Notes under the pieces: model-generated | Told to the model about the DNA's origin: nothing | Databases searched by the model: none | Seen by the model: only the letters and a program-made list of their open reading frames with translations | Shown: piece after piece, positions 10,438-20,159 of the stretch | Numbering within the stretch: the first letter of the stretch is position 1 | Layout: each line of letters begins with the position of its first letter | NCBI GenBank assembly: GCA_028289585.1 | Contig: JANQPI010000035.1 | Location: 342,717-406,716 of the forward strand | Direction: 5' to 3' | Length of the DNA: 64,000 nucleotides | From: Candidatus Zixiibacteriota bacterium | GTDB lineage: Bacteria > Zixibacteria > MSB-5A5 > GN15 > FEB-12 | Program-made: the position numbers and the translations under genes

Positions 10438-12483
10438 TTAGTAGAGCCCCTGCAGCGCCGACCAGATAATCATGACCAGCAAGGCAATCCCGGTTACGAA
10501 CATGAGGAGGCCAAAGAGGTGCATCCACCAGACACGGCGGGGTGACAGGGCCGGAACCAGGCGTTCTTCCAGTTGCCCGGAGGCGACCAGCTCCTCGTAC
10601 TCCGCGGCCCGTTCGTGTTTTAGTTCCTCGACAGTCATTTGACCAGTGAACATCACGTTATCAACCGGGAACTTGCCCGGTCGGAAATGGACGTTAAAGA
10701 AGTGGATACTGAAAATGAAGCCAACGGCCAGCAGTGCCTCAACTGAATGAATGACCATCGCCATGTTGACTACCCAGCCGGGGAAGAAGAGCGTGAAGAA
10801 TTCCGGGAACCACAGAATGAGTCCCGAACCGCCGATAATGCCCACACCCCAGAAGACAGCCCAATAGTCATGCTTCTCTAAATAGGTGTAGCGACCGTAC
10901 TTCGGCATCGGACCCCGGAAAACCATCCACTTGAGCGTTGCTTTGAGGTCCTTCCAATCCTGCTTGTTGAACATCATTGAATTCGGGCTGAAGATAAACT
11001 TCCACCACGAGACACCACGTTTGCGCCTGGTCGCGATCAGGTCGCCCAGGTGAATGGCGAAGTATGCGAACGTAATCAGGGCGCAGACGCGATGGATGAG
11101 CGCCGAACCTTCGGGGCCACCCAAGAACGGCGCGAGCCACTGGGCCCACGTTGACTGTGCCCACATCAAGGTCATCCCGGTGATCGAGAGACCGACAAAG
11201 CTTACGATGATCATGAGGTGAAGCAGGCGGTCGATTCGTCGAAAGCGCTGGTACACTTTTGTCCCCTCGGGCACCGCGGCATGACGCTTGGAGGAGAACA
11301 ACCCTTGAAGCGTTCGCGGTATCCAGAGCAGGGTATACGATCCAGCCATTACGAATTCGCCGATGAGAAGCGCCATCCACAACCAGAACGTATAGAACAG
11401 AATGGGGAAGCGTTCTCGGTCGGTACGGTCGGCATGGGCAATGAAACCTACGAAGTTGGCGTTCGCACCCTCATGGCAAGCGGCACAGGTTGCCACAATG
11501 TTCGCCTCAGAAAGACGCGACAGCGAATCGTTGAGGGGGCGAATGTCATGGAAACCGTGGCAATCGTAGCACATCGCTGCTGCCATACCGCCCAGCGTCG
11601 CCCGTTTGCCGTGCACGGTTCGCAGGTAGAGATCCGTAATCTCGGCATGACAGTCACCACACTGAGTCATGATTTCCCGCTGAACGCCACGTGTCTCGGG
11701 CGATGAGATATCGTGGGCCAGGTGGCAGTCAGAACAGATCGGCAATTCACCTGCCGACTGTGTCACCGTTGGTGAGTGGACCGATTCATTAAAGGAGTCC
11801 CCGATCCCCACATGGCACGATTCGCACATCGCCGTGATGTTATCCCGGTGGACACGTGATTGCGGATCGTCGGCGGAACGTGCACCGTGGGCGCTATGGC
11901 AGGAGATGCAGGTTGCGGTGACGACCAGGCCATGGGCCACGAGACCCTGGCCATGGACACCGTCGAGATACTGATCGACGACATTTCGTTCATCCGAGGC
12001 GTACCGTTCCCACGCAACACCCTCCGCACCATGGCACGTGGCACACATCTCATGGACGTTGAGAAGATGCGTGCGGGCGCGTCGATCAGACGGGGCTAGG
12101 ATATCGTGGGCGCCATGGCAGGAGGCACAGGTTGGCGCATCGGGATCGTCATTGGATAGCAGGACACCATGGACGGATTCATAGAAGTCACCGGCGTCGT
12201 GGCACATGTCGCACATGACCGGCTCAAGATTCGATTCGTGTGGGATTTCCGCATCGATAAGATCGATATGACAATCGACGCAGGCCATGTCGGCATGCAC
12301 CGATTCGAGGTAGCGCGCCGGGTCAACGTGTCCGGAGATCTCGACACCGTTCTTTTCGTAGACCAGACCTGGGTCGTCGTGACAGATGTAGCAATCGTCG
12401 TTGGATTGGGAGTAGGTTACCGAAGTGCTTAGGAAGAGGAGAGAGAGAAGGACTAACGCTCTGAGGACCAACCAATTACGCAC
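10438..12483 (-). CDS. CbcL-like fusion: 11-CXXCH cytochrome c domain plus C-terminal cytochrome b-type membrane domain
   Basis: 681 aa; 11 CXXCH counted; C-terminal HRVCALITFAYFAIHLGDL and HSVEALLAVGFIFSIHFFNVHFRPGKFPVD; close paralogue of the neighbouring ORF. Confidence 0.9.
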   Translation of the reverse strand: MRNWLVLRALVLLSLLFLSTSVTYSQSNDDCYICHDDPGLVYEKNGVEISGHVDPARYLESVHADMACVDCHIDLIDAEIPHESNLEPVMCDMCHDAGDFYESVHGVLLSNDDPDAPTCASCHGAHDILAPSDRRARTHLLNVHEMCATCHGAEGVAWERYASDERNVVDQYLDGVHGQGLVAHGLVVTATCISCHSAHGARSADDPQSRVHRDNITAMCESCHVGIGDSFNESVHSPTVTQSAGELPICSDCHLAHDISSPETRGVQREIMTQCGDCHAEITDLYLRTVHGKRATLGGMAAAMCYDCHGFHDIRPLNDSLSRLSEANIVATCAACHEGANANFVGFIAHADRTDRERFPILFYTFWLWMALLIGEFVMAGSYTLLWIPRTLQGLFSSKRHAAVPEGTKVYQRFRRIDRLLHLMIIVSFVGLSITGMTLMWAQSTWAQWLAPFLGGPEGSALIHRVCALITFAYFAIHLGDLIATRRKRGVSWWKFIFSPNSMMFNKQDWKDLKATLKWMVFRGPMPKYGRYTYLEKHDYWAVFWGVGIIGGSGLILWFPEFFTLFFPGWVVNMAMVIHSVEALLAVGFIFSIHFFNVHFRPGKFPVDNVMFTGQMTVEELKHERAAEYEELVASGQLEERLVPALSPRRVWWMHLFGLLMFVTGIALLVMIIWSALQGLY

Positions 12484-12594
12484 GGGCTACGCTCCTGGGA
12501 AATCACAACTAAATCGAACGTAATTGTCATCGGCGTGTCACGCAACTGAATTAGTGAATTCCTTCACAATTCTCGCCGTCCACCTAGAAGGCAA

Positions 12595-12624
12595 ATTCGG
12601 CGGCTACGGATGTAGCCGCCGAAT
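12595..12624 (-). terminator. Hairpin/probable terminator after barrel gene
   Basis: Perfect 13-bp inverted repeat attcggcggctac-ggat-gtagccgccgaat just 3' of the stop at 12636; weak T-run. Confidence 0.65.
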
Positions 12625-12635
12625 GCAAGAAGCTC

Positions 12636-14855
12636 CTAGAAATCAATCGAAACACCTGATCGAAGGATGAACAACGACCCGCTCTCGTCGCCGTAGACCC
12701 ATTCCTCATCGGCGGTCAGGTCGGCGAATTCGCCCGCTATCGTCAATACGATATTGGGAGATAGCCGATAGTCAAAGCCGCCGTTGAAGCGCAGAATCTG
12801 GTAATCGAGATCGGAATAAGTGTTCATCTCCTCAAACGTGAAGTTTTGATGAGGCAGCGTACTGGTCACATCGGATGACACGGTCGGCATCTGCACACGC
12901 TCAAGCTCTGCGTTTGAAAACGTGAGCGAGGTCGACGCGAAGAATGAAAGACGATTGGTCGCAACCACGTTACCGGTCAGGTAGACGAAGTGCGATGTCG
13001 TCGAAAACTCTTCGTCGGCGAACAGCGTACCGAGGTGCTTCGGCTGAATCTGCAACGTATCCGGGGTCGAGCCGATACTCACGGTATCGGTCAAGAAATG
13101 GGACGCTCAGCCATCAAAGAGCGCGACCGCAATCGGACCCTGGGACGTCATCTGATTCAGCGTCCAGCCTCCCGAAAACGCCACCCGCTCGGTGGGCAAG
13201 AAATTGACATTCAGATGTGGACGAAGGCTGGTTCGCTCCACATCGAAGGTGTCAATGTCGTTGTTTACGTCGAATTCAGCCAGAAGCGAGAGCGTCAGAT
13301 TCAGCCGTGGTGATGGCCGAATCGATGCTGACAGTTCAACCTCCTGAGCCAAGGTTGGCTCGGTGGTCGCTCCTACCGTGCGGAATTGCTCCCGCTCGTA
13401 GTAATAGAGGAAGCGATGAACCGTCTCACCGTCCTCAAAGTTACGAACAAGCGTCTCTTTGAGCCGAGGTTCCAGAATACCACGACTGGTGGTAAATGGC
13501 TCGTCCGTTGCCGCCGCACGATACCGGATTGATCCGGTGAAACGCCGACTCGGACGATAGCGCAACTTCCCCTCCCCAAAGACCGTCGTGGCCGTGCCAC
13601 CTTCGAGCGTATCCGGGAACGATGACCAGTCCAGTACACGCACACCGCCGGTGACATCGATCGTTGCCTCGCGGCTTAATCGATGAATGACTTCGACCTC
13701 ACCGCGGCCATCGCGACGATCGAGCGTCGAGTAGCGGGTGAAGTCGAATGAGGGTTGGGGGCCGGGCCGTCCCTCTCGGAACGTCCGAATGTCGATAAAC
13801 GGATCGTCATTCTCCACCCGCCGTCCGGTAAACCGAGCGATGAGACGAGTCTTCCGGGACAGACGCGTGGCGAGATTGGCGTGTCCGAACCATGACGATG
13901 CTGTTAGATCCTGGTTAATGTTCTCGGTTGTGTTGTAGCCCAGCGAGGCGGACAATGATGTCGCTTGCGAGAAGCGCCCACGCACATTCACCTTGCCCGA
14001 CAGTTTCTCGGTCTCCGGCAGCACAAACACTGGTAAGACCGTATCCGAGAACAGCAGTCGAGATGGAAACTCAACGTCGCGTCCCGGATTCGCTGCCGGT
14101 GGGAACCCGGCAATGTCGTATTCACGGTTGATGGCGTTACTCTTTGACTCGTAACGCCGGTACCCAACCTCAGCTCCAACCGTCATCATTTCTGACACGT
14201 CCGCTTCGAAACCGCCCTCGATCTGATGCGATTGTTCGTCGCGAGTGCACGTCTCCGATTCGACATGGCAGGTAATGCAGTGACTGGTTGAGGTCATCTG
14301 GGTCGTACCCTCCCGCCAGAGGGACCGGTGCTGTGCCAAAAAACGGATGTCCCCGCTGCGCGTGATGGCATGCTTGATCCGGGTCAGGACTTCACGGCGA
14401 TGCGTGTTGTAGTCCGCGCCGGGATCAAGAACTTCATGGCCCATCATCTTGCCACCCGGGTTGCCGTTGATCTCTTCGCGGGCTTCAATATTGGTCAGCA
14501 GATCCTGACCTTCACGGAAAGTCATGGAACGAAAGTCGACGTCGATCGCCATTGTTGTCCCACGACGGTACTTGGCATGTCCGAGGATGTTCCGACGGTC
14601 ATAGAAGTTGCCGTCGATATCCACCAACAGCCCCCGGTCGGTAGCCAACAGGTAGGCGAGTCCAAACTCTCCCATGCCCTCTTCAAGGCCCAGATTGTAC
14701 TCGCCAACTTTGCGGGTGTAGTCGTTCAGGCCGGTGTAGTGTCCGCCGGCGGAAAGGGTCCATTGGTTGAACAGAGGCTCGGCCTGACCGGTCGATGCGG
14801 TGATTCCCAGGAGCAGGCCGACCGCAACGACGGCACAAACGTATCGTCGCATCAT
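12636..14855 (-). pseudogene. MtrB/PioB-like decaheme-associated outer-membrane beta-barrel, interrupted by an in-frame TGA (13107-13109)
   Basis: ORFs 13107..14855 (582 aa) and 12636..13094 (152 aa) are in the same frame and separated only by TGA + ASHF; alternating beta-strand pattern through both; last residues SGVSIDF* give the aromatic C-terminus of an OMP; N-terminal signal peptide. Could instead be recoding or a sequencing error. Confidence 0.72.
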
Positions 14856-14862
14856 TCTCCTC

Positions 14863-15816
14863 CTATCGGGTTAGCCCGTTACCACCACTCGACGTTGCCT
14901 GCGACGGATTGTCCGTGCCGTGTACCGCCGAGTGACACTGTGAACACTTGGTCAGCATGCCACGCTTCCACGAGTCTTCCTCGGATTCGTAGTCACGTCC
15001 CAGACGGTCCTGCGATACTCCTTCGAACCCGACTACCGTGGCGTGAAAGTGCATGTCATGACAATTGAGACAGAGCGTCGGCTCCTGGTAGATGAGAAGG
15101 TTATCCGCAACCGAACCATGTGGCTGGTGACAGATCATGCAGTCCTCATTGACCGGAGCGTGCTCGTAGACAAACGGACCCTCGTACTGCGGATGACAGG
15201 AGAGACAGAGCTCGCGATTATCGATATCGCGAGTCAGCATTGCCTCCGCACCGTGAGGATTGTGACAGTCGTTGCACGATACCTTCCCCTCAGCAATCGG
15301 GTGATGCGATGGCATCCGTGTTGCCGCCAACACTTCTGCGTGACAACTGTAGCAGAGATCGGGAACCGGTTGCTTGAGGGCGCCACCGTATTCGGCGTGG
15401 GCATCATGGCAGTCGGTACAGTTCATGTCCTCGGTGTGGTGACTCGAAAACTCCCAATCCTGAAACTGTGCATCACGATGGCAATCAAGACAGAGGATCG
15501 GGTCGTCAAACTGACGGGAATTCGCCGGATTGATAATCGACTCGACCGTTCCCTCCTCGATATGCCGGGTGCCAGAACCATGACACGCTTCACACCCGTA
15601 GTCCCGCAGTGCCGGACGAGCCTGGTAGTAGATTCCGTGCGCTGTCTTGGCAAAAGCCGCCACGATCTCTTCGTGGCAGGCAGCACACGTCTCGTTGTCG
15701 ACATCGCCCGCACGAGCGGGACCTCCGATTAGACCTATGGTTACGACCGCAACCAGCAGTGCGAGACACCTACGGTATCTCGGGCTGCCCCTTCCATAAC
15801 TACTCTCCATTGTCAC
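14863..15816 (-). CDS. Decaheme cytochrome c, DmsE/MtrA-like
   Basis: 317 aa; signal peptide, 10 CXXCH (CAACH, CEACH, CLDCH, CTDCH, CYSCH, CNDCH, CLSCH, CMICH, CLNCH, CSQCH), CNDCHNPHG, next to the barrel gene. Confidence 0.9.
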   Translation of the reverse strand: MTMESSYGRGSPRYRRCLALLVAVVTIGLIGGPARAGDVDNETCAACHEEIVAAFAKTAHGIYYQARPALRDYGCEACHGSGTRHIEEGTVESIINPANSRQFDDPILCLDCHRDAQFQDWEFSSHHTEDMNCTDCHDAHAEYGGALKQPVPDLCYSCHAEVLAATRMPSHHPIAEGKVSCNDCHNPHGAEAMLTRDIDNRELCLSCHPQYEGPFVYEHAPVNEDCMICHQPHGSVADNLLIYQEPTLCLNCHDMHFHATVVGFEGVSQDRLGRDYESEEDSWKRGMLTKCSQCHSAVHGTDNPSQATSSGGNGLTR

Positions 15817-15845
15817 CTCCTGTTGTCTCTCGGACGTGGTGAGTG

Positions 15846-16466
15846 TCAGTTGGGGGTGTGTCGGTCTGCGCGGCGAAGTCCTCGCGCGTAGATCGGCACG
15901 TTATTGGCAATGATTCGATCCGGTGGGTAGTGTGCGCCTGACTGTAGGCCGCGCCAGAGGGTCTGGCCCATCGCACATTCGAAGACCATCCCCACGAAGC
16001 AACGGGCGGTGATCTCCGGATTGATTTCAGCAATGAACCCTTGATCCCCCATGCGATGTAACTGCTCGGTAAGCCAGATTGCATACTGACCGCGCGACGT
16101 TGCATAAACTGACCGCGCCTGTTCGTGTCCGGTCAGCGCGGCGTAGAGAAGGAGCCTGACCGAGTCATGATGTGTGCTGAAGGTCGTGAGGAGATGCTGT
16201 GCCAATCCCCGGAGAAGTGGCTCGGGATCGGTCTCGCTACAAAGGTGATCCAGAGCGTACCCGGGGGAGAGCCGCAACGCCGCCTGCGCGAGCACTTCGT
16301 CGATGAGGCTAGCTTTGGAGGGAAAATGGCGGTAGAGCGCCGGTTCGGTAATCCCCACAGCAGTGGCGATCTCCCGGATCGATACTCCCGAAAATCCGTG
16401 GGCGGCAAACAGGGTAGTTGCAGCGGTGGTGAGCTGGTCACGACGATTCGGATGTGAGCTTGGCAT
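15846..16466 (-). CDS. TetR/AcrR family transcriptional regulator
   Basis: 206 aa; HTH RRDQLTTAATTLFAAHGFSGVSIREIATAVGITEPALYRHFPSKASLIDEVL. Confidence 0.93.
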   Translation of the reverse strand: MPSSHPNRRDQLTTAATTLFAAHGFSGVSIREIATAVGITEPALYRHFPSKASLIDEVLAQAALRLSPGYALDHLCSETDPEPLLRGLAQHLLTTFSTHHDSVRLLLYAALTGHEQARSVYATSRGQYAIWLTEQLHRMGDQGFIAEINPEITARCFVGMVFECAMGQTLWRGLQSGAHYPPDRIIANNVPIYARGLRRADRHTPN

Positions 16467-16480
16467 GCCTACCTCCGGTT

Positions 16481-16498
16481 AGTTAGTCCTCACTAACT
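16481..16498. promoter_or_regulatory. Putative TetR-family operator
   Basis: Perfect palindrome AGTTAGT-CCTC-ACTAACT starting 15 bp upstream of the TetR ATG. Confidence 0.7.
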
Positions 16499-16906
16499 TA
16501 TTTGTCATGAGACTGTCACGCAAGCTGATAACGTGAAAATGATCACATTTCTTTGGTTTTTCGGACTAGTTTGGCGGGCTCACAGCCATGGTGCTCAGAA
16601 AACAATGAGGCAAAAGTTTACAAAAAAGTAAGGCTCGCGCGGGAGGGGGCCAGCGGATCGAGTCTACGGGAGTCAACTCAACCATCACCACCCTCCCCGG
16701 CTACTCTCTCCCGCAGGGGGCGAACCGGGAAGCGAGTACCGTTGCGAGCATAGTAGAGTGTAGGCTTGACCCCTCCGGCCAAAGACTACTTGGCGACCTA
16801 TATTGCCCTGATTTCTGAGCATAGAACACCTCTTGCCCGGGGTCAAGTTCGTAAACAGACTCACTTTCTCGGACCCGATGAGTCATTCCCCAGGTTGGAG
16901 ACCGTG

Positions 16907-17695
16907 ATGACAAAACTCAGCCGCCCGCTCATTCTACCTCTCTTGCTGTTTCTGACAGGGTTTTCGCTGTCCGCAGCCGACGAGTCGGTGCCACTCCCGG
17001 ATACAATGACTTCCGAAGAGCTCGCCGAGGTAATCCGCGAGGTCGACGAACTCTACCGTAGTCGCTCGTCCTTTGCGCAGATCGAAATGGCGATCGAAAC
17101 CGCTCACTGGGAACGAACGCTCTCGATGGAGGCCTATAGCCAAGGCACCGAGCGAACACTCATCCGTATTACGTATCCACGTCGCGAAGCCGGAGTGACG
17201 ACGTTGCGGCTTGGGAACGAGATGTGGAACTACCTGCCGAAGACCGACAAGACAATCAAGATTCCACCATCCATGATGATGGGTTCCTGGATGGGTTCAG
17301 ACTTCACTAATGATGATCTCGTTCGCCAGACCTCACTGATTGACGATTATCAGTTTGAGGTATTCACTCCAGATGATGCCTCCGCAAGCGTACTCTACGT
17401 CCGCTGTCTGCCCTCAGACGACCTCACGATCGTGTGGTCCGAAATTCATATCGCCGTTGATCGTATCAGTCGACTGCCTGTGTGGCAGCGGTACTTTGAT
17501 GATGATGGTTCATTGGTCCGCACGCTCACCTTTTCCGATGTGACTCGCTTTGGCGATCGCGATGTACCGGCGACCATGACGATGACACCGCATACTGAAG
17601 AGGGGAGACAGACAGTAATCACCTACCAGATGATTGACTTCACACCCGATTTTGAGTCCGATCTCTTCTCCCTGCGTTCTCTTCGGACTCGGTAG
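16907..17695 (+). CDS. Outer membrane lipoprotein-sorting protein (LolA-like)
   Basis: ORF 16766..17695; likely ATG 16907 (MTKLSRPLILPLLLFLTGFSLSAA); RITYPRREAGVTTLRLGNEMWNYLPKTDKTIKIPPSMMMGSWMGSDFTNDDLVRQTSL typical of this family. Confidence 0.85.
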   Translation: MTKLSRPLILPLLLFLTGFSLSAADESVPLPDTMTSEELAEVIREVDELYRSRSSFAQIEMAIETAHWERTLSMEAYSQGTERTLIRITYPRREAGVTTLRLGNEMWNYLPKTDKTIKIPPSMMMGSWMGSDFTNDDLVRQTSLIDDYQFEVFTPDDASASVLYVRCLPSDDLTIVWSEIHIAVDRISRLPVWQRYFDDDGSLVRTLTFSDVTRFGDRDVPATMTMTPHTEEGRQTVITYQMIDFTPDFESDLFSLRSLRTR

Positions 17696-17698
17696 CTC

Positions 17699-18916
17699 GT
17701 GAAGCTCTGGTTCCAACTCGCATTGCGCAATGTATGGCGACAGAAGCGTCGTACGTTTCTGACGCTCATCACCATGTTTGGTGGTTTTGGTGTCGCCTCG
17801 ATTTCGATTGCCTGGTCCGACGGTACGTTCGAGAAGGCGATTGATGTCTACACGCGCAATTTTTCGGGACATATTCAAATTCATTCCCCGGGGTACCTCG
17901 ATACTCCCTCGCTGTACGCCGCTGTTGACGGGGGTGAGTCGCTTCTCGCTTCGGTGCAAAGTCATCCTCAGGTCATTGCGGCTACTCCACGCGTCAAGGC
18001 AGCAGGGCTTGTCGCTGTTGGTGACGTTAGTGCCGGGGGACGTTTCTGGGGAGTGGACATCACGCGCGAGTCGTCCATGACACGGCTTCCTGACAAGATC
18101 ATTTCGGGTCAGTCGTTCTCAGGACCGGCGGCGAACGAGGTTCTCGTCGCGAACGGTTTGGCTCTCGCGCTCGACGCTGATCCGGGTGATACGCTGGTAG
18201 TCGTCAGCCAGGGGATCGACGGTTCTCTCGCGAATGACGCCTACCTCGTGGTCGGAATCTTCGAATCGGGTGAAGCCCTGGTCGATCAAACGACGGTCAT
18301 TTTCCCCATCGACGCCCTCCGCGAGTTACTCGTTCTCGGTGATCGTGTTCATGAGATTGCCCTTATCGTCGATGATGTCGCGGCGGTTCCGGCCGTTGCT
18401 CGGGATTTACAGCAGCGTTTAGGTGATGCCGTTGATGTCGCAACCTGGCAAGTATTTGCGCAGACCTTTAATCGGGCGATGGAGCTGAACCGTCGCGGAA
18501 CCTGGGTCTCACTACTCATCATCTTTGCCGTTGTTGCCGTTGGTGTTTTGAATACGGTTCTCATGACCGTTCTTGAGCGCACGAGAGAGTACGGTGTTCT
18601 CCGTGCTCTCGGTACGTCGCCTCTCCAGATTGTTCGCCTCGTTCTCTTCGAAGTCACCATCATGGCAGTAATCGGTGTGACGATTGGTTGTGTGCTCGGA
18701 TTCGCTATCAACTCGGTAATCGCCTGGGTCGGCATCCCTTTGCCCGCGCCGATTAGTCATGGTGGCGTCGAGTTTTCACGACTTAACTCTGTGGTGCGGG
18801 CGCAAAGTTTCTGGATTCCGGCTGTCTGTGTCTTCGCTTCGGCACTCGTGGTGTCGATCTTTCCAGCACGTCGTGCCGCACGGACCGCTCCAGCGCTGGC
18901 GATGAGGGCGCGCTAG
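17699..18916 (+). CDS. ABC transporter permease (FtsX/MacB/LolC-type)
   Basis: 405 aa; LALRNVWRQKRRTFLTL..., MTVLERTREYGVLRALGTSPLQIVRLVLFE. Confidence 0.9.
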   Translation: MKLWFQLALRNVWRQKRRTFLTLITMFGGFGVASISIAWSDGTFEKAIDVYTRNFSGHIQIHSPGYLDTPSLYAAVDGGESLLASVQSHPQVIAATPRVKAAGLVAVGDVSAGGRFWGVDITRESSMTRLPDKIISGQSFSGPAANEVLVANGLALALDADPGDTLVVVSQGIDGSLANDAYLVVGIFESGEALVDQTTVIFPIDALRELLVLGDRVHEIALIVDDVAAVPAVARDLQQRLGDAVDVATWQVFAQTFNRAMELNRRGTWVSLLIIFAVVAVGVLNTVLMTVLERTREYGVLRALGTSPLQIVRLVLFEVTIMAVIGVTIGCVLGFAINSVIAWVGIPLPAPISHGGVEFSRLNSVVRAQSFWIPAVCVFASALVVSIFPARRAARTAPALAMRAR

Positions 18917-18917
18917 C

Positions 18918-20159
18918 GTGGCCAAGACGGCTCTTTTTCTGCAGGCCAAACTCGCTTGGCGTAATCTGATGCGAAATCGGCGTCGTACGATCATTACCGG
19001 GATTGGAATTGGGATCGGTCTTGCTTCACTTATCTTCACCGATGCTTACATCCTTGGCTTAGAACGTTCGGTCATCAATGCGGCAACCGAGTCGTTTCTT
19101 GGTGAGGGACAGATTCATCGCGCCGGTTTTCGTGAACAGCGAGAGGTCGATTTGACGATTGCCAAACACCACGACGTGATGGCCGCTCTCGCTAGGGATT
19201 CATTGGTCAAAGCTTGGGCGGAACGGGTTGTTACCATCAGCATGGTCTCATCCGCCGGGGGAATGGAGCCGGTCTCGCTCTTGGGTATTAATCCTGACCG
19301 CGAACGCGCTCTGTCTCAGTTCGATGAGGGATTGATCGACGGTTCCTACTTCCAACCGGAGGGGAGTCGCGAGATCATCATTGGTGCCCGTTTGGCCCAA
19401 CGCCTCAAGGTCGATATTGGGGATCGTCTGGTCGTTACCGCATCGCAGGCGACCTCCGGGGAGATCGTCCAGGAGCTCTTCCGTCTCTCGGGCATTTACG
19501 AGTTTGGCGCTGCGGAAATCGATCAGGGGATTGTTGTCGTCAGGCTCGATCGTGCTCAGGCGATGATGAACCTTGATGACCGTATCCATGAAATTGCGAT
19601 TCGTTTCCACGGCACCGACATTGGACGAGACAAAACGCATGCCTTCTGGAGCACGTACTCGCAGTCGGGAAACCACGCGCTGGGGTGGACCACCCTGCTT
19701 CCGGAGATGGAGGCGGTTTTCATGTTGACGCGCTTCTCGATCTTACTCGTCGCGGCCTTGCTCTTCGCCGCAGTGGCGTTGACGATCGTCAACACGCTCT
19801 TCATGTCGCTGTACGAGCGAATGTATGAGTTCGGAGTCTTGCGCGCGGTCGGCACGCAGCCCGGTTTGATGGCTCGTTTGGTTATGCTGGAGGCGGGTGG
19901 ACTTGCTGTTGTTGCCTCCGTTTGCGGAGTGGTGTTGGCGTCGGCTGTCATCGCACTGACCCTGGTGACTGGCATTCCGGTTCAGGGGCTCGACATTAGC
20001 GGAGTGACGCTGGGTGAACCTTTGTATCCGGTTGTCCGTTTTATGCAGTATGTTGAGTATCCGTTTTGGGTTCTGGTGATGGTGCTGACGGTAGCGATCT
20101 ACCCGGCTCGCCACGCAGCTCGACTGACACCGGCCGTAGCCATGAGGAAGAGTCTGTGA
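18918..20159 (+). CDS. ABC transporter permease (FtsX/MacB/LolC-type)
   Basis: 413 aa; AWRNLMRNRRRTIITG, MSLYERMYEFGVLRAVGTQPGLMARLVMLEA. Confidence 0.9.
   Translation: MAKTALFLQAKLAWRNLMRNRRRTIITGIGIGIGLASLIFTDAYILGLERSVINAATESFLGEGQIHRAGFREQREVDLTIAKHHDVMAALARDSLVKAWAERVVTISMVSSAGGMEPVSLLGINPDRERALSQFDEGLIDGSYFQPEGSREIIIGARLAQRLKVDIGDRLVVTASQATSGEIVQELFRLSGIYEFGAAEIDQGIVVVRLDRAQAMMNLDDRIHEIAIRFHGTDIGRDKTHAFWSTYSQSGNHALGWTTLLPEMEAVFMLTRFSILLVAALLFAAVALTIVNTLFMSLYERMYEFGVLRAVGTQPGLMARLVMLEAGGLAVVASVCGVVLASAVIALTLVTGIPVQGLDISGVTLGEPLYPVVRFMQYVEYPFWVLVMVLTVAIYPARHAARLTPAVAMRKSL

Noticed and set aside
15043-15732. 229-aa plus-strand ORF opposite the decaheme cytochrome
   Set aside because: Antisense of CXXCH-rich coding sequence; repetitive hydrophobic/basic translation, no start context or motif.
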